Positions 54,517-61,943 of a DNA stretch of 64,000 nt are shown here, piece by piece; within the stretch, counting starts at the first letter, position 1, and every line of letters begins with the position of its first letter. The notes beneath the pieces are model-generated. The model ran no database searches, had not been told where the DNA came from, and saw only the letters and a list, made by a program, of their open reading frames with translations. The DNA is from Bradyrhizobium sp. SRL28 (GTDB lineage: Bacteria > Pseudomonadota > Alphaproteobacteria > Rhizobiales > Xanthobacteraceae). The stretch spans positions 1 through 64,000 of the forward strand of contig NZ_JAHEAG010000014.1 of the NCBI RefSeq assembly GCF_018596315.1. Direction: 5' to 3'. Both the position numbers and the translations under genes were made by a program.

Positions 54517-55239
54517 ATGAATACCAAAAAATATGCGGCTGAAGCGATCGGCACGTTTTGGCTCACTTTTGCTGGATGCGGCAGCGCGGTCATCGCCGCC
54601 GGCTTTCCGCAGGTCGGTATCGGCCTGGTCGGTGTGTCCCTGGCGTTCGGCCTGAGCGTCGTGACCATGGCCTATGCGATCGGCCATATCTCCGGCTGCC
54701 ATCTCAATCCCGCGGTCACGATCGGCCTCGCGGCCGGCGGACGGTTTCCGACCGGTCAAATCCTGCCTTATGTCATCGCTCAGGTGATCGGCGCGATCAT
54801 TGCCGCGGCGCTGCTTTATGTGATCGCTAGCGGCGCGCCCGGCTTCGACGTCAGCAAGGGTTTTGCGGCCAATGGCTTTGATGCGCATTCGCCAGGTAAA
54901 TACGGCATGGTGGCCTGCTTCATCACCGAAGTGGTGATGACCATGATGTTCCTGTTCATCATCATGGGCGCCACCCACGGCAAGGCGCCTGCGGGCTTTG
55001 CGCCGCTGGCGATCGGATTGGCGCTGGTGATGATCCATCTCGTCAGCATTCCCGTCACCAACACGTCGGTGAATCCCGCGCGCAGCACCGGGCCGGCGTT
55101 GTTTGTCGGCGGCTGGGCGCTGGCGCAGCTTTGGCTGTTCTGGGTTGCGCCCCTGATTGGCGGTGCGCTCGGCGGCGTGATCTATCGCTGGCTCAGCGAG
55201 GAGCCGGCCGGCGTCGTGGAAGGCCTGAAGAGGGCCTGA
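54517..55239 (+). CDS. aqpZ: Aquaporin Z
   Basis: A 240-residue water channel with six membrane helices and the two family NPA motifs, HLNPAVTIG (about 62-70) and SVNPARSTG (about 191-199). The aromatic/arginine region matches AqpZ rather than glycerol channels. GGGAGG is upstream of the ATG at 54517; an earlier in-frame ATG at 54502 is less likely. Isolated gene. Confidence 0.93.
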   Translation: MNTKKYAAEAIGTFWLTFAGCGSAVIAAGFPQVGIGLVGVSLAFGLSVVTMAYAIGHISGCHLNPAVTIGLAAGGRFPTGQILPYVIAQVIGAIIAAALLYVIASGAPGFDVSKGFAANGFDAHSPGKYGMVACFITEVVMTMMFLFIIMGATHGKAPAGFAPLAIGLALVMIHLVSIPVTNTSVNPARSTGPALFVGGWALAQLWLFWVAPLIGGALGGVIYRWLSEEPAGVVEGLKRA

Positions 55240-55265
55240 TCCGAAAAACGCGCCCGGCGAGAGCG

Positions 55266-56369
55266 CTATTTCTTGCTCGCCGGGGCCACTTCGGTGACAT
55301 GGCCCATCTTGCGGCCCGGCCGCGGCGCGCCCTTGCCGTAAAGGTGAACCGTGGCGCCGGGCACCGTCAGCCATTGCTCGTAGTCGAGGATATCGTCGCC
55401 GATCAGGTTGGTCATGGTGACCTCGCCGTGACGAACCGGCTTGCCGAGCGGCCAGCCGGCGATTGCCCTGATGTGCTGCTCGAACTGGGAGACCGAGGCG
55501 CCGTCCAGCGTCCAGTGCCCGGAATTATGCACCCGCGGCGCAATCTCGTTGACCAGCACATGCGGTCCGCCGTTTCCGCCGACCACGAATAATTCGACTG
55601 CGAGCACGCCGACATAGTTCAGAGCGTTGGCGATCTTCTCGGCGACGGCACGCGCGTCGGCGGCCAGCGCATCCGATATCGCGGCCGGCGCCCGCGAGGT
55701 TTTCAGGATGTGATCGCGGTGCTCGTTTTCGGTGACGTCGTAACATTCGACCTCGCCGTCGGCTGAGCGCGCGGCGATCACGGAGATCTCGCGCTCGAAC
55801 GGAACGAAGGCTTCAAGGATCGCGGATTTGGTGCCGAGGTCTTCCCAGACTTGAGCGGGATCGTCGCCCTCGCGGATGATCGCCTGTCCCTTGCCGTCAT
55901 AGCCGAAGCGGCGGGTCTTGATCACGGCGGGAAGGCCGATGCGCGCGATCGCCGCGTGCAGGGTTTCAACCGACGATACGTCGGCATAGTCGGCGGTGTC
56001 GATGCCCAGCCGTTTGACGAAGTCCTTTTCGATCAGCCGGTCCTGCGTGGTTTCGAGGATCTTCTGCGCGGGCAATACCGGACGGCGCGCGGCCAGTACC
56101 ATGGCGGTGGCGGCCGGCACGTTCTCGAATTCATAGGTGATGACGTCGACATCGTTGGCGAACAACTCCAGCGCCTCGACGTCGGCATATTCGGCGCAGG
56201 TGGCGTTCAGCACCACGTCGAAGGCGGGCGAGTCCGGGTCCGGCGAAAACACCTGGCATCTGAGGCCAAGGCGCGCCGCCGCCATCGCCAGCATCCGGCC
56301 CAATTGTCCGCCGCCGAGAATTCCGATGGTGTCGCCCGGCTTCAGCTTCACCTTGCCTGAAGCGGTCAC
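55266..56369 (-). CDS. purK: PurK, N5-carboxyaminoimidazole ribonucleotide synthase
   Basis: PurK carboxylates aminoimidazole ribonucleotide with ATP and bicarbonate in purine synthesis. The 367-residue product is an ATP-grasp enzyme: IGILGGGQLGRMLA at the start, KTRRFGYDGKGQ for ATP binding, and NEIAPRVHNSGHWT near the active site. It overlaps purE by four bases and is read after it. PurK and PurE act in sequence. Confidence 0.95.
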   Translation of the reverse strand: MTASGKVKLKPGDTIGILGGGQLGRMLAMAAARLGLRCQVFSPDPDSPAFDVVLNATCAEYADVEALELFANDVDVITYEFENVPAATAMVLAARRPVLPAQKILETTQDRLIEKDFVKRLGIDTADYADVSSVETLHAAIARIGLPAVIKTRRFGYDGKGQAIIREGDDPAQVWEDLGTKSAILEAFVPFEREISVIAARSADGEVECYDVTENEHRDHILKTSRAPAAISDALAADARAVAEKIANALNYVGVLAVELFVVGGNGGPHVLVNEIAPRVHNSGHWTLDGASVSQFEQHIRAIAGWPLGKPVRHGEVTMTNLIGDDILDYEQWLTVPGATVHLYGKGAPRPGRKMGHVTEVAPASKK

Positions 56370-56854
56370 GCCGATTCCTCCGGGCGCTCCTTGACCGCGT
56401 CCGTCTGCTGCTTGCGCCAGGCCGCGAGCCGTACGGCGAGCGGTGCGTCATTCAGCGCGAGCACGCTTGCCGCGAGCAGGGCGGCGTTGATAGCGCCGGC
56501 CTTTCCGATCGCCAGCGTGCCGACGGGAACGCCGGCCGGCATCTGCACGATCGAGTAGAGCGAATCGACGCCCGACAGCGCCTTGGATTCGACGGGAACG
56601 CCGAAGACGGGGAGTTCCGTCAGCGCCGCCGCCATGCCCGGGAGATGGGCTGCCCCTCCGGCGCCGGCGATGATGACCTTGAAGCCTTGGGCCTTGGCGC
56701 CTTTGGCGAAGGCAAACAGCCGGTCCGGGGTCCGGTGGGCCGAGACGATGCGTTTTTCGCAATCGATCCCGAGCGCCGTCAGCGTTTCGGCGGCGTGGCG
56801 CATGGTCTCCCAGTCGGACTGGCTGCCCATGATGATGGCGATCGGTGCGGTCAT
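56366..56854 (-). CDS. purE: PurE, N5-carboxyaminoimidazole ribonucleotide mutase
   Basis: PurE moves the carboxyl group from N5 to C4 of the imidazole. The 162-residue product has IIMGSQSDWETM, SAHRTPDRLFAFA and the catalytic-loop motif AGAGGAAHLPGM. The last residues are charged and variable. The ATG overlaps nothing upstream; the stop overlaps purK by four bases. Confidence 0.95.
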   Translation of the reverse strand: MTAPIAIIMGSQSDWETMRHAAETLTALGIDCEKRIVSAHRTPDRLFAFAKGAKAQGFKVIIAGAGGAAHLPGMAAALTELPVFGVPVESKALSGVDSLYSIVQMPAGVPVGTLAIGKAGAINAALLAASVLALNDAPLAVRLAAWRKQQTDAVKERPEESA

Positions 56855-57005
56855 CTCGTCAATTCTGTTCGGGAATCCAGAAACATAGGCCGATTATAGG
56901 GTCGACCCGGGGCTCATCCAAGGCGTGGCAAGGGATCAGGAATGGACTATCCTGTCTTGGTGAATCCCGGCAAGCCTTCATAAGCAAGCCTGCACAGGGA
57001 AGGCC

Positions 57006-57689
57006 ATGAAGAAAAAAACCAGGGCTACCGCCTCCAGGGCCGCAAAACGCCCCAAAAGCGGGGCTTCCGGGCGAAAAGCCGCGCCGCGTCGGTCATCCGC
57101 CCCAGGATCCCGGCCGCCGGCGGTATCCAACGGCACCAAGGCGACGATTCGCCGGCTGAAGGCGCAACTGGCCCGGACGCAGGCGCAGATCGAGGAACTT
57201 CAGGCCTCCGCCGATACCGACTTCCTGCTGGGCATTCCGAACCGGCGCGGCTTCGAGCGCGAGCTCAATCGCGCGATTGCCTACATCAAACGCTATCGCG
57301 CCGGCGGTGCTCTGGTCGTGCTCGACGTCGATCGCTTAAAGCCGATCAACGACGCCTTCGGACACGCCGCAGGCGACCAGGTGCTCAAGGCCATCGTCAC
57401 GACACTCCTCGCGCAAGTGCGCGCTTCCGACGTGGTCGGCCGGCTCGGCGGCGACGAGTTCGCGCTGCTGTTGTGGAATCTCAGCGAGACCGACGCCCGG
57501 GCCAAGGCGGCCGCGCTGGAGGAAGCCATCGATCGTCTCACTTTCGTGTTCGATGGCCGCACCATTACCGCGGGCGCCTCGGCGGGCGTCTCTCTTCTCG
57601 ATACCCATTCCGAAGCCGGCCGCGCGCTGGAAGCGGCCGATAGCGCCATGTATGTGCGCAAGGCGCTGCGGCGGCACGAGGTGTCGTGA
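57006..57689 (+). CDS. Soluble diguanylate cyclase with Lys/Arg-rich N-terminus
   Basis: A 227-residue protein. The first 45 residues are a basic disordered region, followed by a short coiled coil (about 46-65), and a single GGDEF domain (about 70-225). The active site RLGGDEF and the upstream RASD I-site are intact, so it should make cyclic di-GMP with product inhibition. No sensory or membrane domain. The basic tail might bind nucleic acid or membrane. Single gene followed by a family B palindrome. Confidence 0.9.
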   Translation: MKKKTRATASRAAKRPKSGASGRKAAPRRSSAPGSRPPAVSNGTKATIRRLKAQLARTQAQIEELQASADTDFLLGIPNRRGFERELNRAIAYIKRYRAGGALVVLDVDRLKPINDAFGHAAGDQVLKAIVTTLLAQVRASDVVGRLGGDEFALLLWNLSETDARAKAAALEEAIDRLTFVFDGRTITAGASAGVSLLDTHSEAGRALEAADSAMYVRKALRRHEVS

Positions 57690-57703
57690 ATAGCTGGAGA
57701 TTT

Positions 57704-57790
57704 GTAGGGTGCGCAAAAGCGTTCTTACGCCGTGCCCACCGTCTCTATAACGAGCATTATGGTGGGCACGCTGCGCTTTGCCCACCCTAC
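57704..57790. repeat. Dispersed palindromic element, family B, copy 2
   Basis: Matches the element at 15783-15875: GTAGGGTGCGCAAAAGC at the left, GCTTTGCCCACCCTAC at the right, and inner GTGCCCACC/GGTGGGCAC arms. It lies 14 bases after the diguanylate cyclase stop. Confidence 0.85.
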
Positions 57791-57804
57791 CAATCCGACG
57801 ATTC

Positions 57805-58056
57805 TCAAAGCCCGCTGAGATCATCCGGCACATCGCCGAACTTGCGTAGCAATTTCGCGTCACCGAATTCGCCGATCATGGGATCGCCGCTGCGGCTGAA
57901 GGCGACGGCCCCGATGCTGCCGGCCATTCGCGACATCATCTCGGCGCGCCGTAACGCGGTCGTCGGGCTCTGGCATTCTTCCGCGGCGCCCGCCATCGGC
58001 AAACCGCTATCGTCCTGCAGGAATGGCATTGCGACGTAATAAGTGACATCGGCCAT
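57805..58056 (-). CDS. Small hypothetical protein (83 aa)
   Basis: An 83-residue protein of unknown function: MADVTYYVAMPFLQDDSG, then AEECQSPTTALRRAEMMSRM, then AVAFSRSGDPMIGEFGDAKLL. The pattern suggests a small alpha/beta domain. GGAG is eight bases before the ATG at 58056. It may share a transcript with the 70-residue gene just upstream (58080-58292). Confidence 0.65.
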   Translation of the reverse strand: MADVTYYVAMPFLQDDSGLPMAGAAEECQSPTTALRRAEMMSRMAGSIGAVAFSRSGDPMIGEFGDAKLLRKFGDVPDDLSGL

Positions 58057-58079
58057 TGTATCGCTCCGGGTTTGATTGA

Positions 58080-58292
58080 TCAGGCAGCGTCGCTCTCCGC
58101 ATGGGAGGTTCTCGCCGGCACGCAGCCGGCGGCAATTGCCGCCTGCAATTCCTCCAGTTCGGTTTCCAGATACTCGTTCGCCATGATCAGCGCCTTGATG
58201 GTCGAGCGCAGATTGCCGTCGCACATCGCGATGGCCTGATCGCAGGCCTGCTCGTAGCGGCTGTTGTCGGACAGGGACGATGTGACGGACAT
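58080..58292 (-). CDS. Small helical hypothetical protein (70 aa)
   Basis: A 70-residue protein with a helix-rich middle: SDNSRYEQACDQAIAMCDGN then LRSTIKALIMANEYLETELEE. No known domain to me. AAGGGAG precedes the ATG at 58292. It ends 23 bases before the next small gene on the same strand, so the pair is probably an operon. The longer reading frame from 58610 is antisense to the kinase gene region and rejected. Confidence 0.65.
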   Translation of the reverse strand: MSVTSSLSDNSRYEQACDQAIAMCDGNLRSTIKALIMANEYLETELEELQAAIAAGCVPARTSHAESDAA

Positions 58293-58407
58293 GGCGGGAC
58301 TCCCTTGCTGGCAGCAGGCCGGTATGTTCTCTCTTTGTTCTTTTGAAGTCAAGCCGTGCTGACGGCCGGAGCCCGCTTTTCCCATCTCGTGCGGTGACGC
58401 CGTACCA

Positions 58408-59574
58408 TCAGTTAGACGGCATCCTGAACGTAAACCGCGTCTCCTCCGCCGATGAAGTGGCCTCCAGCGTGCCACCATGGGCGCGCGCGATTTCGGAGGC
58501 GATGTAGAGCCCGAGCCCGAGACCCTGCCGGGCGTCGTCGGAGACCCGGTAGAACGGCTGGAACAGCCGCTTGATCGCCGCCGGCGCAATCGGCCGGCCG
58601 GCATTCGCAACCGACAGTTCGAACTGGCCCTTGCGAGTGCTGGCGTAAACGCGAACCGGGCTATCGGCCGTTCCGTGGATCAAGGCGTTGCCGAGCAGGT
58701 TGGAAAGCAGCTGCGCGATGCGGCCGCTGTCGCAATCCACCGGTTGCGTCAGATCGAAATTGGACGAGATCCGGTTCGCCGGAAAGCTCGCGCGCAGTTC
58801 CGCAATCACATGATCCAGAACCGGCTCGAGCGGCTGCACCGCGCGGTTCAAGGCGATGCCGCCGCCGAGCCGGCCGCGGGCGAAATCCAGCAGATTGTCG
58901 ATCAGCGCCGACATCCGCGCCACACTCTGCTGCATCAGCGCGAGGATCGGTGCGGCATCCCTGCCGCCGCGCACCAGCAAATTGGCTCCCGCTGAGATTG
59001 AGGTCAGAGGGTTGCGCAGATCGTGGCCGAGCACGGCGATGAACTGTTCGCGCAATTCCGAAGTCTCGCGTTCCCCAAGCAGCCGCGCTTCGCTGACGGC
59101 AACGCGTCTGGCGGCGTCCAGATGCGTCGCGATCAGCTCGGCAAACAGCTTGAACATGCCGATGGTGTGCGGCGTGTTCAGCCGCGCCGGCCTCGGATCG
59201 ATCGCGCACAACGTGCCGAAGAACGAGCCGTCGGCGAGCAGGATCGGCATCGAGATGTAGCTCTGGAAGCCGTATTGCGCCGGCGTGTGGTGACCGCAAA
59301 AGGCTAGGTTGTCGGCGACGCTGTCGATGATCACGGCCTCACCGCTCTGCCGGATCTCGTGACAAATCGTGGTCTCGACCTCGAGCTCGCTGCCGGGCGT
59401 CAGGCCGAACGCGATCTCATCGCGCACTGCGCAACAAATCCATCGCTGTTCGGTGACGCGGGCCACAGCCGCAAAACCCATGCCGGTGGAGCGGCAGACC
59501 ACTTCCAGAATTCGCGGAACCGCTGCGATACCCTGCACGGCAGCAATGTCCGCGCCGAAGTCAGTAGACATCAT
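58408..59574 (-). CDS. GAF-domain sensor histidine kinase
   Basis: A 388-residue soluble histidine kinase. An N-terminal GAF domain (about 12-150) includes VCRSTGMGFAAVARVT and AIDPRPARLN. The HisKA phosphoacceptor helix has FIAVLGHDLRNPLTSI with the histidine near 181, and HATPase motifs appear in LLGNALIHG (N box) and GLGLGLYIAS (G box). No membrane segment. No response regulator is next to it. The ATG at 59574 is chosen from several in-frame starts. Confidence 0.9.
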   Translation of the reverse strand: MMSTDFGADIAAVQGIAAVPRILEVVCRSTGMGFAAVARVTEQRWICCAVRDEIAFGLTPGSELEVETTICHEIRQSGEAVIIDSVADNLAFCGHHTPAQYGFQSYISMPILLADGSFFGTLCAIDPRPARLNTPHTIGMFKLFAELIATHLDAARRVAVSEARLLGERETSELREQFIAVLGHDLRNPLTSISAGANLLVRGGRDAAPILALMQQSVARMSALIDNLLDFARGRLGGGIALNRAVQPLEPVLDHVIAELRASFPANRISSNFDLTQPVDCDSGRIAQLLSNLLGNALIHGTADSPVRVYASTRKGQFELSVANAGRPIAPAAIKRLFQPFYRVSDDARQGLGLGLYIASEIARAHGGTLEATSSAEETRFTFRMPSN

Positions 59575-59839
59575 ACGCCTTTGAACGTGTCCGGCAAAAA
59601 ACGCTAGCCGATGCCCTGGCGTGTGTCGAGTTAAGCGGCCGCCGGAACCAGGAGATGCCGGGACCGATGGAGAGGTCGAAGCTCGCTGGCGCGGTAAGGG
59701 GCACTGGCCGCCCATCAAGATCGTCGCGACCTTGGGCCTTGTGGATGTCGGGGAAAAAGGGTCTGCCGGGGTTTGGTCGAAGCCCGGCTTTGCAAGGGAC
59801 ATCGACGGTCCGCCGGGGCGAGTTGACGGACTTTTCTCC

Positions 59840-59868
59840 GTCATTCCGGAATGCCAATCCGGCATGAC
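59840..59868. repeat. Dispersed palindromic element, family D
   Basis: GTCATTCCGG (59840-59849) and CCGGCATGAC (59859-59868) form an imperfect inverted repeat two bases from the ydcH stop codon. The same ends occur in the osmC-pyk hairpin. It may serve as a terminator for the minus-strand gene. Confidence 0.6.
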
Positions 59869-59870
59869 GC

Positions 59871-60077
59871 TCAGGCGATGATATCAGGCGTGATCTGATC
59901 TTCGATGAAAGCGATGCGGTCGCGCAATTGCAGCTTGCGTTTCTTCAGCCGCTGCAGCCGCAGCAGGTCCGGCGCCGGCGACTGATGCAGCGCGTCGATC
60001 GCCACATCGAGATCGCGATGCTCTTGCTGCAGGCGGGCGAGCTCGTTCTCAAGCTCGCGCTCATCATCGTCGGTCAT
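59871..60077 (-). CDS. YdcH/DUF465 protein, copy 1
   Basis: A 68-residue, strongly charged helical protein of the YdcH/DUF465 family; role unknown. It has ENELARLQQEHRDLDVAIDALH and LKKRKLQLRDRIAFIED, a typical helical hairpin. The frame extends upstream, but the ATG at 60077 is the proper family start. It diverges from a second DUF465 gene 234 bases away. Confidence 0.85.
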   Translation of the reverse strand: MTDDDERELENELARLQQEHRDLDVAIDALHQSPAPDLLRLQRLKKRKLQLRDRIAFIEDQITPDIIA

Positions 60078-60311
60078 GGTGTACGTTAACTGAAAGCGCG
60101 ATGCGGTTGTGAATGGATTTTTCCTGGCGGTGAATATCGTCCCTGTCAGGCCGGTCCGCAAGCCGATTGGGTTCCCTAGTCACGATTGGTTACAGATAAA
60201 CCCGAAAATATTGAGAGGCCGGATTCTGGATAGCCATCGACAGATTCGGCGGCTGGTGTACACTCTCGCGTCCGGATCGAATCTGAGGTTCAACCACCGA
60301 GGAGATTTCGT

Positions 60312-60497
60312 ATGGCACTACAGGCGCATCTTGTTGAACTTGAACGTAAACACAAGATCCTCGAGAATGAATTGCACGAAGCGCTCGTGCACCTTTCCAC
60401 AGACGACCTGCAAATTGTCGAGTTGAAGCGCCGCAAGTTGATGGTCAAGGACCAGATCGAGCGGTTGAAACAAACCGCCGACGAAACCCTCCACTAA
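60312..60497 (+). CDS. YdcH/DUF465 protein, copy 2
   Basis: A 61-residue member of the same family: ALQAHLVELERKHKILENEL then LQIVELKRRKLMVKDQIERL. GAGGAG precedes the ATG. The first gene is oriented away from it across a 234-base spacer, so the two could be regulated together. The two proteins share the layout but differ in sequence. Confidence 0.87.
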   Translation: MALQAHLVELERKHKILENELHEALVHLSTDDLQIVELKRRKLMVKDQIERLKQTADETLH

Positions 60498-60581
60498 TCA
60501 GTCCCAGCAGAGTATCGAAAAGCCGCACAACCGGATGGGCGCCGATGCGCCCGTCCGCTTTATGGTTGTGTTGCGCTCTCG

Positions 60582-61685
60582 CTACAGCTCCGCCAGCGCG
60601 CCGACGTGATCGGCGATCGCGAGCGATGACGTTAGCCCGGGCGATTCGATACCGAACAGATTGATCAGTCCGGCCACGCCGTGATCGGCTGGGCCCTGGA
60701 TCAGAAAATCCTGGGTGGCGACAGCCGGCGGGACGATTTTCGGCCGCATTCCGGAATAGCTCGGCAGCAGCGCACCATCCGGCAGCGTCGGCCAATAGCG
60801 CCGGATCGCGGGATAGAATCGTTCGGCTCGGGCAGGGTCCACCGCATAGTCGATGCTCTCGACCCATTCGACGTCGGGGCCGAAACGCGCCTGTCCCGCC
60901 ATGTCGAGTGTCAGGTGTACGCCCAACCCGCCGGGCTCCGGCACGGGATAGATCAGGTGTGAAAACGGGGCCCGCGCGCTGCAGCTGAAATAATTGCCCT
61001 TGGCCAGATAGGCGCAGGGGATCATTTCGATCGGCATCCCGTCGATGCTGCGTGCTACCGCGGGCGCGCCGAGTCCGGCCGAATTAACCAGCAGATTGCA
61101 TGCAAGGGTCATTGGCGTGTCGCCGCCGGCTTCGATTTCGATGTACCCGGTTTGGGCCCGGGCGTGCAGGAGTGGCGTATGAAACGCGAAGGCCGCGCCC
61201 CTTTCCTCCGCGTCACCCCGCAGCGCCAGCATGTAGGCGTGGCTGTCGATAATGCCGGTGGACGGCGAGAGCAGGGCCGCATCGCAGTTGAGCGCCGGCT
61301 CCAGCGCCCGCGCCGCCTCGCCCGTCAGCAACTGCAGATCATCGACGCCATTGGCTTCGGCATGCGCGCGGATCGACTGTAGCTTTTCGGTTTCGCTCGG
61401 CGTCGTCGCCACGATCAGCTTGCCGCAGTTGCGATGGGGGATGCCGTGGTCGCGGCAATACTGGTAGAGCGCGTGCTTGCCGCTCACGCACATCTGCGCC
61501 ATCAGGCTGCCGGCGCGGTAGTAGATGCCGGCGTGAATCACCTCGCTGTTGCGAGAGGAGGTGATGGTGCCGATGCCCTCAGCGGCCTCGAGCACGATCA
61601 CTTCGCGGCCGGCCTGGGCCAGCCGTCGTGCGATCGAAAGCCCGATCACCCCCGCTCCGATGACGACGCAATCGACCTTGTCCAT
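60582..61685 (-). CDS. FAD-dependent oxidoreductase, LhgO-like
   Basis: A 367-residue FAD-dependent oxidoreductase of the DAO family. It has the dinucleotide motif CVVIGAGVIGLSIARRL, NSEVIHAGIYYRAG, and LVNSAGLGAP near the C-terminal half. The RNSEVIHAGIYY motif is characteristic of L-2-hydroxyglutarate dehydrogenase/oxidase-type enzymes. Substrate is not proven. Start at 61685; the frame beyond is not needed. Alone on its strand. Confidence 0.88.
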   Translation of the reverse strand: MDKVDCVVIGAGVIGLSIARRLAQAGREVIVLEAAEGIGTITSSRNSEVIHAGIYYRAGSLMAQMCVSGKHALYQYCRDHGIPHRNCGKLIVATTPSETEKLQSIRAHAEANGVDDLQLLTGEAARALEPALNCDAALLSPSTGIIDSHAYMLALRGDAEERGAAFAFHTPLLHARAQTGYIEIEAGGDTPMTLACNLLVNSAGLGAPAVARSIDGMPIEMIPCAYLAKGNYFSCSARAPFSHLIYPVPEPGGLGVHLTLDMAGQARFGPDVEWVESIDYAVDPARAERFYPAIRRYWPTLPDGALLPSYSGMRPKIVPPAVATQDFLIQGPADHGVAGLINLFGIESPGLTSSLAIADHVGALAEL

Positions 61686-61943
61686 GTCAGCTTCGGACCT
61701 GGGAATCTGGCGTGGAAATCGGCGCTTGCCACGCTTGGCAATCATCGTTTCGTCCGCTGAAGCAGTCAAACAACCCGTTGGTTTGCCTCGAAATACGCCG
61801 CGAACGCAGTCCCGTTAGTGAAGCATTAATCATGTCAGGCCAATTGCCGTAATTTGGGTCACATTTTAGAATTGTGCGGGTAGTCATTTACCCGATCCAA
61901 ACCCGTCAAGCCAGACACTCCGCCCGCAAACCTTGGGTGGGTA